A program made the translations under genes and the position numbers. A DNA stretch of 64,000 nt, from contig NZ_QORI02000004.1 in the NCBI RefSeq assembly GCF_003325755.1, forward strand, positions 186,001 to 250,000, read 5' to 3'. Position 1 is the first letter of the stretch. Every line of letters starts with the position of its first letter. The DNA is from Pseudomonas sp. SST3 (GTDB taxonomy: Bacteria; Pseudomonadota; Gammaproteobacteria; Pseudomonadales; Pseudomonadaceae). The notes under the pieces were generated by a model, which saw only the letters and a list, made by a program, of their open reading frames with translations, searched no databases and was not told where the DNA came from. Below, one piece after another: positions 34,091 to 43,077 of the stretch.

Positions 34091-34148
34091 GTAGGAACCA
34101 GCCTGCTGGCAATCAAACCACCAGCGGATCGCCAGCAAGCTGGCTCCA
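34091..34148. repeat. REP-like palindrome between purU and fdhA
   Basis: GTAGGAACCAGCCTGCTGGC and GCCAGCAAGCTGGCTCC are inverted, the same family as the element at 32385 with a few changes. Confidence 0.7.
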
Positions 34149-34289
34149 GAAACACGGCATACGCCCTAACCATAAAAGCGGCTTGGCACTGCGTTCGGCA
34201 AGCCAGCCAGGCCGCAACTGACAGCTCCACTACAAGCCCGCGCGGCCTCCGCCGCGCCTTGTATTCACAAAAACAAAGGAGAAAGGCAG

Positions 34290-35489
34290 ATGGCTGATAA
34301 TCGTGGCGTCGTTTACCTCGGCGCAGGCAAGGTCGAAGTGCAGAGCATCGACTATCCGAAAATGCAGGACCCACGCGGACGCAAGATCGAACACGGTGTA
34401 ATCCTGCGCGTCGTTTCCACCAACATCTGCGGCTCCGACCAGCACATGGTCCGCGGACGCACCACTGCACAGACCGGCCTGGTGCTCGGCCACGAGATCA
34501 CGGGTGAAGTGATCGAGAAAGGCAGCGACGTCGAAAACCTGCAGCTTGGGGATCTCGTCTCGGTGCCCTTCAACGTCGCCTGTGGCCGCTGCCGCTCTTG
34601 CAAGGAACAGCACACCGGCGTCTGTCTGACGGTCAACCCGGCGCGCGCCGGTGGCGCCTATGGCTATGTCGACATGGGTGACTGGACTGGTGGCCAGGCC
34701 GAGTACGTGCTGGTGCCCTACGCCGACTTCAACCTGCTCAAGTTGCCCAATCGCGACAAGGCGATGGAGAAGATCCGCGACCTGACCTGCCTGTCCGACA
34801 TCCTGCCCACCGGCTATCACGGCGCGGTCACCGCAGGCGTGGGCCCAGGTAGCTCGGTGTACATTGCCGGTGCCGGTCCGGTCGGTCTCGCCGCGGCGGC
34901 TTCCGCGCGGCTGCTAGGTGCGGCGGTGGTCATCGTCGGCGACGTCAACCCGGTACGCCTGGCCCACGCCAAAGCCCAGGGCTTCGAGATCGCCGATCTG
35001 TCCCAGGACACGCCCCTGCACGAACAGATCGCTGCCCTGCTGGGCGAGCCGGAAGTGGACTGCGCCGTTGACTGCGTGGGCTTTGAAGCACGCGGGCACG
35101 GCCACGACGGCGTCAAGGCCGAAGCCCCGGCTACCGTGCTCAACTCGCTGATGGGCGTGGTGCGCGTGGCAGGCAAGATCGGTATTCCCGGCCTGTACGT
35201 GACCGAAGATCCAGGCGCCGTCGATGCCGCCGCGAAAATGGGCAGCCTGAGCATTCGATTTGGTCTGGGCTGGGCCAAGTCTCACAGCTTCCACACCGGC
35301 CAGACCCCAGTCATGAAATACAACCGCGCCCTGATGCAGGCCATCATGTGGGACCGCATCAACATCGCCGAGGTGGTCGGCGTACAGGTGATCAGCCTGG
35401 ACGATGCGCCCAAGGGTTACGGCGAGTTCGATGCCGGCGTGCCGAAGAAATTCGTCATCGACCCGCACCGGATGTTCAGCGCCGCCTGA
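34290..35489 (+). CDS. fdhA: Glutathione-independent formaldehyde dehydrogenase
   Basis: Zinc NAD-dependent alcohol-dehydrogenase-family enzyme that oxidises formaldehyde to formate, here released by GbcAB, DgcAB and sarcosine oxidase. The 399 residues include CGSDQHMVRGR (catalytic zinc), GHEITGEV, the structural zinc lobe CGRCRSCKEQHTGVC, and the nucleotide site GAGPVGLAAAASARLLGA (about 193). AAAGGAG lies before the ATG. It is the last gene of the glyA-sox-purU-fdhA run and is followed by a terminator. Confidence 0.96.
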   Translation: MADNRGVVYLGAGKVEVQSIDYPKMQDPRGRKIEHGVILRVVSTNICGSDQHMVRGRTTAQTGLVLGHEITGEVIEKGSDVENLQLGDLVSVPFNVACGRCRSCKEQHTGVCLTVNPARAGGAYGYVDMGDWTGGQAEYVLVPYADFNLLKLPNRDKAMEKIRDLTCLSDILPTGYHGAVTAGVGPGSSVYIAGAGPVGLAAAASARLLGAAVVIVGDVNPVRLAHAKAQGFEIADLSQDTPLHEQIAALLGEPEVDCAVDCVGFEARGHGHDGVKAEAPATVLNSLMGVVRVAGKIGIPGLYVTEDPGAVDAAAKMGSLSIRFGLGWAKSHSFHTGQTPVMKYNRALMQAIMWDRINIAEVVGVQVISLDDAPKGYGEFDAGVPKKFVIDPHRMFSAA

Positions 35490-35843
35490 ACGGGAATGTG
35501 AGCTACATCATTGCGTGTGGCGCTGGCAAATTCACCTAGCCTCCGGATTGCCAATGTTGGAGCTTTCCGACTCCCCTTCGAGTTGAAGACGAACCCGCCG
35601 CTCTGGCGGGTTTCGTTTTTTCAAAAGCTGCTTTGTGCGCTCCGCCTTGTGACCCGTCCATGGTTCATCGACAGGCCTAAGTCAGCATTCGCCGCGGGTC
35701 GCGCCTCCCACGACAAGTGGCCCGGCTTAGGCTTGGCAGGGCGTTTCTGATTTATAGGAGGCCCACCCTTGGGGAAGCTTTGGCTTTGGCTTTTTTTGTC
35801 AGCGGTCCGAGAGAAGCCCTCCGGCTCCAGGCTAATGCCAGGC
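35490..35843. other. Intergenic region after fdhA
   Basis: These 354 bp contain the fdhA terminator and an A+T-richer stretch around 35770-35800 with GGCTTTGGCTTTTTTTG. I see no gene. The convergent genes fdhA and cdhB end at the two sides. Confidence 0.5.
35592..35613 (+). terminator. Rho-independent terminator after fdhA
   Basis: Hairpin AACCCGCC-GCTCT-GGCGGGTT followed by TCGTTTTTTC. It closes the glyA-soxBDAG-purU-fdhA transcript. Confidence 0.85.
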
Positions 35844-36308
35844 TCAACCCGGCAGCCCTATGGCCCGTCCGACATGGATGGGCCTGGGCAGACCATTCTG
35901 AGCCTCCTGTAACGCCTGCACCTGGGCCAGCACCGCGTCATCGAAGGGTGCCGAGCGTCCAGCGTGGCGATCGATGTTCATCAACATCTGCTCATTGGCC
36001 GCCAGCAGCTGTTCATCGCCGGGCCGATAAAGGCCGTGGTAGACATGCAGGCGTTTGCGATCGTGGGCCACCAACTGGGTGCGCACCTCGACCTCGGCAC
36101 CGAGCTTGACCTCGGCCAGATAGTTCAGGTGGCACTCGAGGGTGTACAGCGTATGACCGCTGCGCTCACGCCCGGCCTGATCGAGGCCGATATGCTCCAT
36201 CAGTGCATCGGTGGCGTAGCTGAAGATCAGCAGGTAGAAGGCGTCACGTAGATGATCGTTGTAATCGACCCACTCGGGCAGGATGGGGGTGCGATAGGTG
36301 TTGAGCAT
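35844..36308 (-). CDS. cdhB: Hotdog thioesterase, probable betainyl-CoA thioesterase
   Basis: A 154-residue hotdog-fold thioesterase with the family motif WVDYNDHLRDAFYLLIFSYATD and HLNYLAEVKLGAEVEVRTQL. ATG 36308 is chosen because AAAGGA lies upstream and the family N-terminus begins LNTYRTPI; the frame to 36401 is not coding. It directly follows the 3' end of a carnitine dehydrogenase gene, as in the P. aeruginosa carnitine locus, where such an enzyme releases glycine betaine from betainyl-CoA. Here the rest of the carnitine pathway is missing, so its present role is uncertain. Confidence 0.7.
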   Translation of the reverse strand: MLNTYRTPILPEWVDYNDHLRDAFYLLIFSYATDALMEHIGLDQAGRERSGHTLYTLECHLNYLAEVKLGAEVEVRTQLVAHDRKRLHVYHGLYRPGDEQLLAANEQMLMNIDRHAGRSAPFDDAVLAQVQALQEAQNGLPRPIHVGRAIGLPG

Positions 36309-36397
36309 GCTGATGTGTGTCCTTTGGCAGAGCCAGGCTGGTCGAGACCATCGCCAGTTATCGAGTTGGCGAGTGCCCGACCGTTGAGCTGGCACGT

Positions 36398-36694
36398 TCA
36401 TTCATAGAAAGCGAAACCATGTTGCGCCTTGGTCGTACTGATAGCACCGAGCACGGCCAGCAGCCAGTCGTCGCGGAAGCGCTCGAGCTCGAGCTCGGCA
36501 ATGCTGCGTTGACCCTGCTGCTCGCCAGTGCCCTCGACCACGCTGTCGATCAGCGACTCGGTTAGCTCAGGGGCTTTCAGGTAGCTCCAAGGCAGCTCCA
36601 GGGCCGGACCGAACTGCGTCATGAAGTGGCGCATGCCCGCATCGCCACCGGCCAGAGTGTAAGTCAGGAGGCTACCCATGAACGACCAGCGCAA
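36398..36694 (-). pseudogene. cdhA: 3' fragment of L-carnitine dehydrogenase
   Basis: The frame [21 protein letters not shown]...[10 protein letters not shown] matches the C-terminal 98 residues of CdhA, which oxidises L-carnitine to 3-dehydrocarnitine. The NAD-binding N-terminal two thirds are gone: upstream (about 36700-36780) the in-frame sequence ([14 protein letters not shown]) no longer looks like the family, and no start codon or ribosome site is seen. It is oriented into cdhB, so the two are the stump of a carnitine operon cut off about 36.7 kb. It is not functional as a dehydrogenase. Confidence 0.8.
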
Positions 36695-36883
36695 GCCGGC
36701 ACCAGAATTGCCCGGCCATTGCTCGTTGAGCCCGCCGATCGGCGCTATAGCACCCGGAGAACCGGACCTGACGTTTTAAGCAATACCCCAGTCGTTTTTG
36801 CATCGGGACGACATCCCCCCCAGGGATAAGCTGCCGCAAAGCGTCGACAAAAGATTCGATGCGCCGCACTGGGGAGTGACCTG

Positions 36884-37861
36884 ATGAGCCCAACCGAACT
36901 GCACGCCGACAGCATCGTCATTGATGGTCTGATTATCGCCAAATGGAACCGCGAACTCTTCGAGGACATGCGCAAGGGCGGCCTGACCGCCGCCAACTGC
37001 ACCGTTTCGGTATGGGAAGGTTTCCAGGCCACAGTCAACAACATCGCCGCCAGCCAGAAGCTTATCCGCGAGTGCAGCGACCTGGTGATGCAGGTGCGCA
37101 CCACCGCCGATATCCGCAAGGCCAAGGAGCTGGGCAAGACCGGCATCCTGTTCGGCTTCCAGAACGCCCATGCATTCGAAGACCAGATCGGCTACGTCGA
37201 GGTGTTCAAGCAGCTGGGCGTCGGCATCGTACAGATGTGCTACAACACCCAGAATCTGGTCGGCACCGGCTGCTACGAGCGCGACGGAGGCCTGTCCGGC
37301 TTTGGCCATGAAATCGTCGCCGAAATGAACCGCGTCGGCGTTATGTGCGACCTCTCCCACGTCGGCAGCAAGACCAGCGAAGAAGTCATCCTGGCGTCGA
37401 ACAAGCCGGTCTGCTATTCGCACTGCCTGCCTTCCGGCCTCAAGGAACACCCGCGCAACAAGTCCGACGAAGAATTGAAGTTCATTGCCGACCATGGTGG
37501 TTTCGTCGGCGTGACCATGTTTGCGCCATTCCTCGCCAAGGGCATCGACTCGACCATCGACGATTATGCCGAGGCCATCGAATACGTGATGAACATCGTC
37601 GGCGAGGATGCCATCGGCATCGGCACCGACTTCACCCAGGGTCACGGCCAGGATTTCTTCGAGTGGCTGACCCACGACAAGGGCTACGCCCGCCGCCTGA
37701 CCCGCTTCGGCAAGATCGTCAACCCGCTGGGTATCCGTACCGTCGGCGAGTTCCCCAACCTCACCGAAACCCTGCTCAAGCGCGGAATGCCTGAGCGCAC
37801 CGTGCGCAAGGTCATGGGCGAGAACTGGGTGAGGGTTCTTTCCGATGTCTGGGGCGAATGA
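36884..37861 (+). CDS. Membrane-dipeptidase-like protein with missing zinc ligands (PA5396-like)
   Basis: A 325-residue member of the renal dipeptidase (amidohydrolase) fold. The later metal histidines are kept (CDLSHVG and CYSHC), as is GIGTDF. But the usual HxD at the start reads VIDGLIIAKWN, and the bridging glutamate position reads GFQNAH. It therefore may bind one or no metal and may not be a peptidase. GGGGAG lies before the ATG. In P. aeruginosa the homologue is PA5396, next to dgcA/dgcB. Its function in betaine breakdown is unknown. Confidence 0.8.
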   Translation: MSPTELHADSIVIDGLIIAKWNRELFEDMRKGGLTAANCTVSVWEGFQATVNNIAASQKLIRECSDLVMQVRTTADIRKAKELGKTGILFGFQNAHAFEDQIGYVEVFKQLGVGIVQMCYNTQNLVGTGCYERDGGLSGFGHEIVAEMNRVGVMCDLSHVGSKTSEEVILASNKPVCYSHCLPSGLKEHPRNKSDEELKFIADHGGFVGVTMFAPFLAKGIDSTIDDYAEAIEYVMNIVGEDAIGIGTDFTQGHGQDFFEWLTHDKGYARRLTRFGKIVNPLGIRTVGEFPNLTETLLKRGMPERTVRKVMGENWVRVLSDVWGE

Positions 37862-38054
37862 TGAATACCTCCGGAGCCTACTGCGCACACCGATAGCCGC
37901 GTCGCGTCCTCGCGACAAGCTCGCCGTACATGCGTACTGCTCTCGCCTGTCGCTGCGGGTCTCCTTGCTCTCGGCGTGCTCGCTACGGCTCCACAGGCAT
38001 CCATCCGCGCTTTTCTAATACGCAAGACACCATCTAATTCCGGAGCTTGAACAC

Positions 38055-38585
38055 ATGTCCACACACGCCCCTGAAATGCCCATCCAGGTCGACGACGAAA
38101 CCGGCGTCTGGACCACCGACGCGCTGCCGATGCTCTACGTGCCCCGGCATTTCTTCGTCAACAACCACATCGGCATCGAGGAAGTACTCGGCGCCGAAGC
38201 CTATGCCGAGATTCTCTACAAGGCCGGCTACAAATCGGCCTGGCACTGGTGCGAGAAGGAAGCCGAATGCCATGGCCTGGTCGGCGTGGAAGTCTTCGAG
38301 CATTACATGAAGCGCTTGTCCCAGCGCGGCTGGGGCCTGTTCAAGATCCAGGCGATCGACCTGGACGCCGGCACCTGCGAAGTACGTCTGGACCACTCGG
38401 CCTTCGTTTACGTCTACGGCAAATGCGGGCGTCCGGTGGATTACATGTTCACCGGCTGGTTCGCCGGCGCCATGGACCAGATTCTCCAGGCGAAGGGCAG
38501 CAGCATCCGCACCGTCGCCGAGCAGGTCTATGGCGCGTCGCAGGAAGGCCACGACCACGGCTTGTTCCGCGTTAAACCACTCTAA
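38055..38585 (+). CDS. DUF5943-type protein of the dimethylglycine locus (PA5397-like)
   Basis: A 176-residue protein with no membrane segment. It resembles the V4R/4-vinyl-reductase fold seen in small-molecule-binding proteins (WHWCEKEAECHGLVGVEVFEHYMKR, CEVRLDHSAFVY, FTGWFAGAMDQIL). Several cysteines and histidines (WHWCEKEAECH, CG near residue 125) could hold a ligand or metal. CCGGAG lies before the ATG. It lies between the dipeptidase-like gene and dgcA, the same order as in P. aeruginosa PA5396-PA5398. No function is assigned. Confidence 0.75.
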   Translation: MSTHAPEMPIQVDDETGVWTTDALPMLYVPRHFFVNNHIGIEEVLGAEAYAEILYKAGYKSAWHWCEKEAECHGLVGVEVFEHYMKRLSQRGWGLFKIQAIDLDAGTCEVRLDHSAFVYVYGKCGRPVDYMFTGWFAGAMDQILQAKGSSIRTVAEQVYGASQEGHDHGLFRVKPL

Positions 38586-38605
38586 AAACAACTTCAACCG
38601 TGATC

Positions 38606-38725
38606 GAAAACGTAGCGAGCGAAGCGTAGGCAAGGCGGAGGCAAAGCGAAAAGCGGAGTTTACTGTTGTAAATGAGCATTTTCGCTTCTGCCTCCAACGC
38701 CGCATAACCGAGCGCAGTAGTTTTC
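38606..38725. repeat. 120-bp palindromic repeat before dgcA
   Basis: Outer arms GAAAAC and GTTTTC and inner arms GGCGGAGGCAAAGCGAAAA against TTTTCGCTTCTGCC make a long imperfect hairpin centred on GTTTACTGTTGTAAA. It ends 13 bp before the dgcA ATG, so its stem lies next to the ribosome site. Confidence 0.65.
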
Positions 38726-38738
38726 AGAGGATGCCGCC

Positions 38739-40799
38739 ATGGCTTTCGAAGCAATGTTCCAACCCATCCAGATCGGCAAGCTGACCATCCGCAACCGCGT
38801 GATCAGCACTGCCCATGCCGAGGTCTATGCCACCGACGGCGGCATGACCACTGAGCGCTACGTGAAGTACTACGAGGAGAAGGCCAAAGGCGGTATCGGC
38901 CTGGCGATTTGCGGCGGCTCTTCCGTAGTGGCCATCGATAGCCCTCAGCAGTGGTGGAGTTCGGTGAACCTGGCCACCGACCGGATCATCCCGCATTTCC
39001 AGAATCTGGCCGACGCCATGCACAAGCATGGCGCCAAGATCATGATCCAGATTACCCACATGGGCCGCCGCTCCCGCTGGGACGGCTATCACTGGCCGAC
39101 CCTGATGTCGCCGTCCGGTGTCCGTGAGCCCGTGCACCGGGCCACTTGCAAGACCATCGAGCCGGAAGAAATCTGGCGGGTGATCGGCAACTATGCCCAG
39201 GCCGCGCGCCGCGCCAAAGAAGGCGGGCTGGACGGCGTTGAGCTGTCCGCCGTGCACCAGCACCTGATCGACCAGTTCTGGTCGCCACGGGTGAACAAGC
39301 GTACCGACGAATGGGGTGGCACCTTCGAGGGGCGCATGAAATTCGGCCTGGAAGTGCTCAAGGCCGTGCGCGCCGAGGTGGGTGACGACTTCTGCGTCGG
39401 CATGCGCATCACCGGTGACGAGTTCCACCCTGACGGCCTCACCCATGAGGACATGAAAGAGATCGCCAAGTACTACGATGCGACCGGCATGCTCGACTTC
39501 TTCGGCGTGATCGGCTCGGGTTGTGATACCCACAACACGCTGGCCAACGTGATCCCGAACATGAGCTACCCGCCGGAGCCCTTCCTGCATTTGGCTGCCG
39601 GGATCAAGGAGGTAGTCAAGGTTCCGGTGCTTCACGCACAGAACATCAAGGATCCCAACCAAGCCTCGCGCATCCTCGAAGGCGGCTACGTGGACATGGT
39701 CGGCATGACGCGGGCGCATATCGCCGATCCACACCTGATCGCCAAGATCAAGATGGGCCAGGTTGACCAGATCAAGCAGTGCGTCGGCGCCAACTACTGC
39801 ATCGACCGCCAGTACCAAGGCCTGGACGTGCTCTGCATCCAGAATGCCGCGACCAGCCGCGAATACATGGGCTTGCCACATATCATCGAAAAGACCACCG
39901 GACCCAAACGCAAGGTGGTGATCGTTGGCGGCGGCCCGGGCGGCATGGAAGCGGCACGCGTTGCTGCAGAGCGCGGCCATGACGTTACCCTTTTCGAGAA
40001 AAAGGACAGCCTCGGCGGGCAGATCAGCATTGCTGCCAAGGCGCCCCAACGTGACCAGATGGCCGGCATCACTCGCTGGTTCCAGCTTGAACTGGCGCGC
40101 CTGAACATCGACCTGCGCCTGGGTACCGGTGCGGACGTAGCCACCATCCTCGACCTGCGCCCGGACATCGTAGTGCTGGCCAACGGCGGCCATCCGTTCA
40201 TCGAACAGAACGAGCACTGGGGCGCTGAAGAAGGCCTGATCGTCAGCAGCTGGGATGTGCTCGATGGCAAGGTCGCACCCGGGAACAACGTCCTGGTCTA
40301 CGACACCATTTGTGAATTCACCGGCATGTCAGTGGCTGACTTCATCGCTGAGAAAGGTGCGAAGGTTGAAATCGTCACAGACGACATCAAACCCGGTGTG
40401 GCCGTTGGAGGTACGAGCTTTCCGACTTACTACCGCAGCCTTTACCCCAAGGAAGTGATCATGACCGGCGACATGGTGCTGGAGAAGGTCTACCGCGAGG
40501 GTGACAAGCTGGTGGCGGTGCTGGAGAACGAATACACCGGCGCCAAGGAAGAACGGGTGGTCGATCAGGTGGTGGTGGAAAACGGCGTGCGGCCGGACGA
40601 GACGCTCTACTACGCGCTCAAGGAGGGCTCGCGCAACAAGGGGCAGATCGACGTCGAGGCGCTGTTCGCCATCCAGCCACAACCCTGCCTGTCGGAGGCC
40701 GGCGATGGTTACCTGCTGTTCCGCATCGGCGACTGCGTGGCCCAGCGCAACACCCATGCAGCGATCTACGACGCGTTGCGGATCTGCAAGGACTTCTGA
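38739..40799 (+). CDS. dgcA: Dimethylglycine dehydrogenase, flavin subunit DgcA
   Basis: A 686-residue protein of the trimethylamine dehydrogenase/2,4-dienoyl-CoA reductase family. The N-terminal FMN TIM barrel (about 1-350) is followed by the [4Fe-4S] cysteines in CVGANYCIDRQYQGLDVLC (about 348-366) and an FAD/NAD domain, KVVIVGGGPGGMEAARVAAE (about 392). It should demethylate dimethylglycine to sarcosine and release formaldehyde. GAGG lies before the ATG. It is paired with dgcB and the ETF genes downstream. Confidence 0.93.
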   Translation: MAFEAMFQPIQIGKLTIRNRVISTAHAEVYATDGGMTTERYVKYYEEKAKGGIGLAICGGSSVVAIDSPQQWWSSVNLATDRIIPHFQNLADAMHKHGAKIMIQITHMGRRSRWDGYHWPTLMSPSGVREPVHRATCKTIEPEEIWRVIGNYAQAARRAKEGGLDGVELSAVHQHLIDQFWSPRVNKRTDEWGGTFEGRMKFGLEVLKAVRAEVGDDFCVGMRITGDEFHPDGLTHEDMKEIAKYYDATGMLDFFGVIGSGCDTHNTLANVIPNMSYPPEPFLHLAAGIKEVVKVPVLHAQNIKDPNQASRILEGGYVDMVGMTRAHIADPHLIAKIKMGQVDQIKQCVGANYCIDRQYQGLDVLCIQNAATSREYMGLPHIIEKTTGPKRKVVIVGGGPGGMEAARVAAERGHDVTLFEKKDSLGGQISIAAKAPQRDQMAGITRWFQLELARLNIDLRLGTGADVATILDLRPDIVVLANGGHPFIEQNEHWGAEEGLIVSSWDVLDGKVAPGNNVLVYDTICEFTGMSVADFIAEKGAKVEIVTDDIKPGVAVGGTSFPTYYRSLYPKEVIMTGDMVLEKVYREGDKLVAVLENEYTGAKEERVVDQVVVENGVRPDETLYYALKEGSRNKGQIDVEALFAIQPQPCLSEAGDGYLLFRIGDCVAQRNTHAAIYDALRICKDF

Positions 40800-40816
40800 C
40801 CTTCCAGCCCAGGCCC

Positions 40817-40905
40817 TGTAGGAGCGAGCGGGACGGTTGTCCTTGCTCGCGATGGCTGACGGAACACGTCGTCGGCACCGCCATCGCGAGCAGCCTCGCT
40901 CCTGT
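40817..40905. repeat. REP-like palindrome between dgcA and dgcB
   Basis: GTAGGAGCGAGC...TTGCTCGCGATGG and CCATCGCGAGCAGCCTCGCTCCT form an inverted pair of the second Pseudomonas REP flavour (GCGAGC core). Confidence 0.75.
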
Positions 40906-40961
40906 GCAGGCCTTGGCCAGTTGGCGCTTTCTGAGTTTCGATGCGTTCGCTAGGAGCCATC

Positions 40962-42950
40962 ATGCTAGACACCCTACTCCCCATCCTGCTGTTCGCCGCC
41001 CTCGGCCTCGCCGTGCTCGGCGCCGGCAAGCGCTTCGCCATGTGGCGTCGCGGCCGGCCCTCGAAGGTTGACTGGCTTGGCGGCCTGCTGAAGATGCCGC
41101 GACGCTACCTGGTCGATCTGCACCACGTGGTCGAGCGCGACAAGTACATGTCCAAAACTCACGTCGCCACGGCTGGCGGCTTTGTGCTGGCCGCGCTGCT
41201 GGCGATCATCGTGCATGGTTTCGGCCTGCAGAACCGGATTCTCGGTTTCGCACTGCTAGCGGCCTGCATATTGATGTTCGTCGGCGCGCTGTTTGTCGCA
41301 AAGCGCCGCCGCAACCCGCCGGCGCGGCTGTCGAAAGGGCCCTGGATGCGCCTACCGAAAAGCCTGCTGATGTTCTCGTTCAGCTTCTTCATCGCCACCC
41401 TGCCGGTGGCCGGCATCCTGCCGCAGGACTTCGGCGGGTGGATACTCGCCGCCGTCCTGGCTGTGGGCGTGGCCTGGGGTGTGTCCGAGATGTTTTTCGG
41501 CATGACCTGGGGCGGGCCGATGAAGCACGCCTTCGCCGGCGCGCTGCACCTGGCCTGGCACCGCCGCCCGGAGCGATTCCGCAACCCCCACAATGCCAGC
41601 GCGGCGCGCTCCAGCGGCTTGAAAGCCCTTGATCTGGACGATCCGGACGCACCGCTGGGTGTGGAGAAACCCAAGGATTTCACCTGGAACCAGCTGCTCG
41701 GCTTCGATGCCTGCGTGCAGTGCGGCCGCTGTGAGGCGGCCTGCCCGGCTTTCGCGGCGGGCCAGCCGCTGAACCCGAAAAAGCTCATCCAGGATATGGT
41801 CATCGGCCTCGCGGGCGGCAGTGACAAGGGTTATTTCGGCAGCCCCTACCCGGGGATTCCGGTCGGCGAGCACGGTGGTAACCCGCACCAGCCCATCGTC
41901 TTCGCCGAAGGCAAGGGGTTGGTCGAAGCTGAAACCCTATGGTCCTGCACCACCTGCCGCGCCTGCGTCGAGGAATGCCCGATGATGATCGAGCACGTCG
42001 ATGCCATCGTCGACATGCGCCGCCATCTGACCCTGGAAAAAGGCGCCACACCAAACAAGGGCGCCGAGGTGCTGGACAACCTGATCGCCACCGACAACCC
42101 CGGCGGTTTTACCCCAGGTGGCCGACTGAACTGGGCGGCTGACCTGAACCTGCCGTTGATGAGCGAAAAGAAAGAGACTGAAGTGCTGTTCTGGGTCGGT
42201 GATGGCGCCTTCGACATGCGCAACCAGCGCACCCTGCGCGCGTTCGTCAAGGTGCTGAAAGCCGCTAACGTCGACTTCGCCGTGCTCGGCCTTGAAGAGC
42301 GTGACAGCGGCGATGTGGCGCGCAGACTGGGCGACGAGGCAACCTTTCAACAACTGGCCAAGCGCAATATCGCCACCCTGGACCAGTACCGTTTTCAGAC
42401 CATCGTCACCTGCGATCCGCATAGCTTCCACGTACTGAAGAACGAGTACGGCGAACTGGGAGGCCGCTACGAAGTGCTGCACCACAGCACATACATCGCC
42501 ACCCTCATCGCCCGTGACCAACTGAATCTTGGCAAGCACCAAAGCGCCAGCGTGACGTACCACGACCCCTGTTACCTGGGCCGCTATAACGGCGAGTACC
42601 AGGCGCCGCGTGCCGTGCTCAAGGCCATCGGCATCGAGGTGAAGGAGATGGCCCGCTCCGGCTTCCGTTCGCGCTGCTGCGGCGGTGGCGGTGGCGCGCC
42701 GATCACCGACATCCCGGGCAAGCAACGCATTCCCGACATGCGCATGGAAGACATCAAGGAGACCGGAGCTGAGCTGGTGGCGGTCGGCTGCCCGCAGTGC
42801 ACCGCCATGCTCGAAGGCGTGGTCGAACCGCGCCCACAGATCAAGGACATCGCCGAGCTGGTGGCGGACGTGTTGATCGAAAGTGCGCAAGCCCCAGCAA
42901 GCACACCCCCGGCGGTGAAGCGTGAGAAGGTCGTGGAGATGCATTCATGA
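40962..42950 (+). CDS. dgcB: Dimethylglycine catabolism membrane iron-sulfur protein DgcB
   Basis: A 662-residue protein. Several N-terminal membrane helices (about 1-20, 65-90, 125-180) precede two [4Fe-4S] motifs, CVQCGRCEAACP and CTTCRACVEECP (about 243-340). Later come two CCG-type domains, the second with CCGGGGGAP. This is the plan of heterodisulfide reductase D-like proteins, which pass electrons to quinones. It probably carries electrons from DgcA through the ETF pair to the membrane (inference). ATG 40962 has AGGAG upstream; the one at 40941 is less likely. Confidence 0.92.
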   Translation: MLDTLLPILLFAALGLAVLGAGKRFAMWRRGRPSKVDWLGGLLKMPRRYLVDLHHVVERDKYMSKTHVATAGGFVLAALLAIIVHGFGLQNRILGFALLAACILMFVGALFVAKRRRNPPARLSKGPWMRLPKSLLMFSFSFFIATLPVAGILPQDFGGWILAAVLAVGVAWGVSEMFFGMTWGGPMKHAFAGALHLAWHRRPERFRNPHNASAARSSGLKALDLDDPDAPLGVEKPKDFTWNQLLGFDACVQCGRCEAACPAFAAGQPLNPKKLIQDMVIGLAGGSDKGYFGSPYPGIPVGEHGGNPHQPIVFAEGKGLVEAETLWSCTTCRACVEECPMMIEHVDAIVDMRRHLTLEKGATPNKGAEVLDNLIATDNPGGFTPGGRLNWAADLNLPLMSEKKETEVLFWVGDGAFDMRNQRTLRAFVKVLKAANVDFAVLGLEERDSGDVARRLGDEATFQQLAKRNIATLDQYRFQTIVTCDPHSFHVLKNEYGELGGRYEVLHHSTYIATLIARDQLNLGKHQSASVTYHDPCYLGRYNGEYQAPRAVLKAIGIEVKEMARSGFRSRCCGGGGGAPITDIPGKQRIPDMRMEDIKETGAELVAVGCPQCTAMLEGVVEPRPQIKDIAELVADVLIESAQAPASTPPAVKREKVVEMHS

Positions 42951-42977
42951 GCAGGCGCCATTTTTTGCGATACCAAC

Positions 42978-43050
42978 CTGCAGCGAGCTTGCTCGCGAAA
43001 CGCCCGGACTTCCGCACTAACCCGTTCGCAAGCACGCTCGCGCTCAGGGA
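42978..43050. repeat. REP-like element between dgcB and etfA
   Basis: CAGCGAGCTTGCTCGCGAA and TTCGCAAGCACGCTCGCGCT are inverted relative to each other. Same family as the dgcA-dgcB element, less perfect. Confidence 0.6.
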
Positions 43051-43077
43051 AAGCGCCCCGAACCAGGAGGCCCTGTG

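Noticed and set aside
36845..36863. Third copy of the candidate GbdR motif before the dipeptidase-like gene
   Set aside because: CGACAAAAGATTCGATGCG is only about 20 bp from the ATG, too near for an activator site, and the match is poor.
38724..40217. Long minus-strand open frame (497 residues) opposite dgcA
   Set aside because: It lies wholly over dgcA, has no ribosome site or family match, and is explained by GC skew at third positions.
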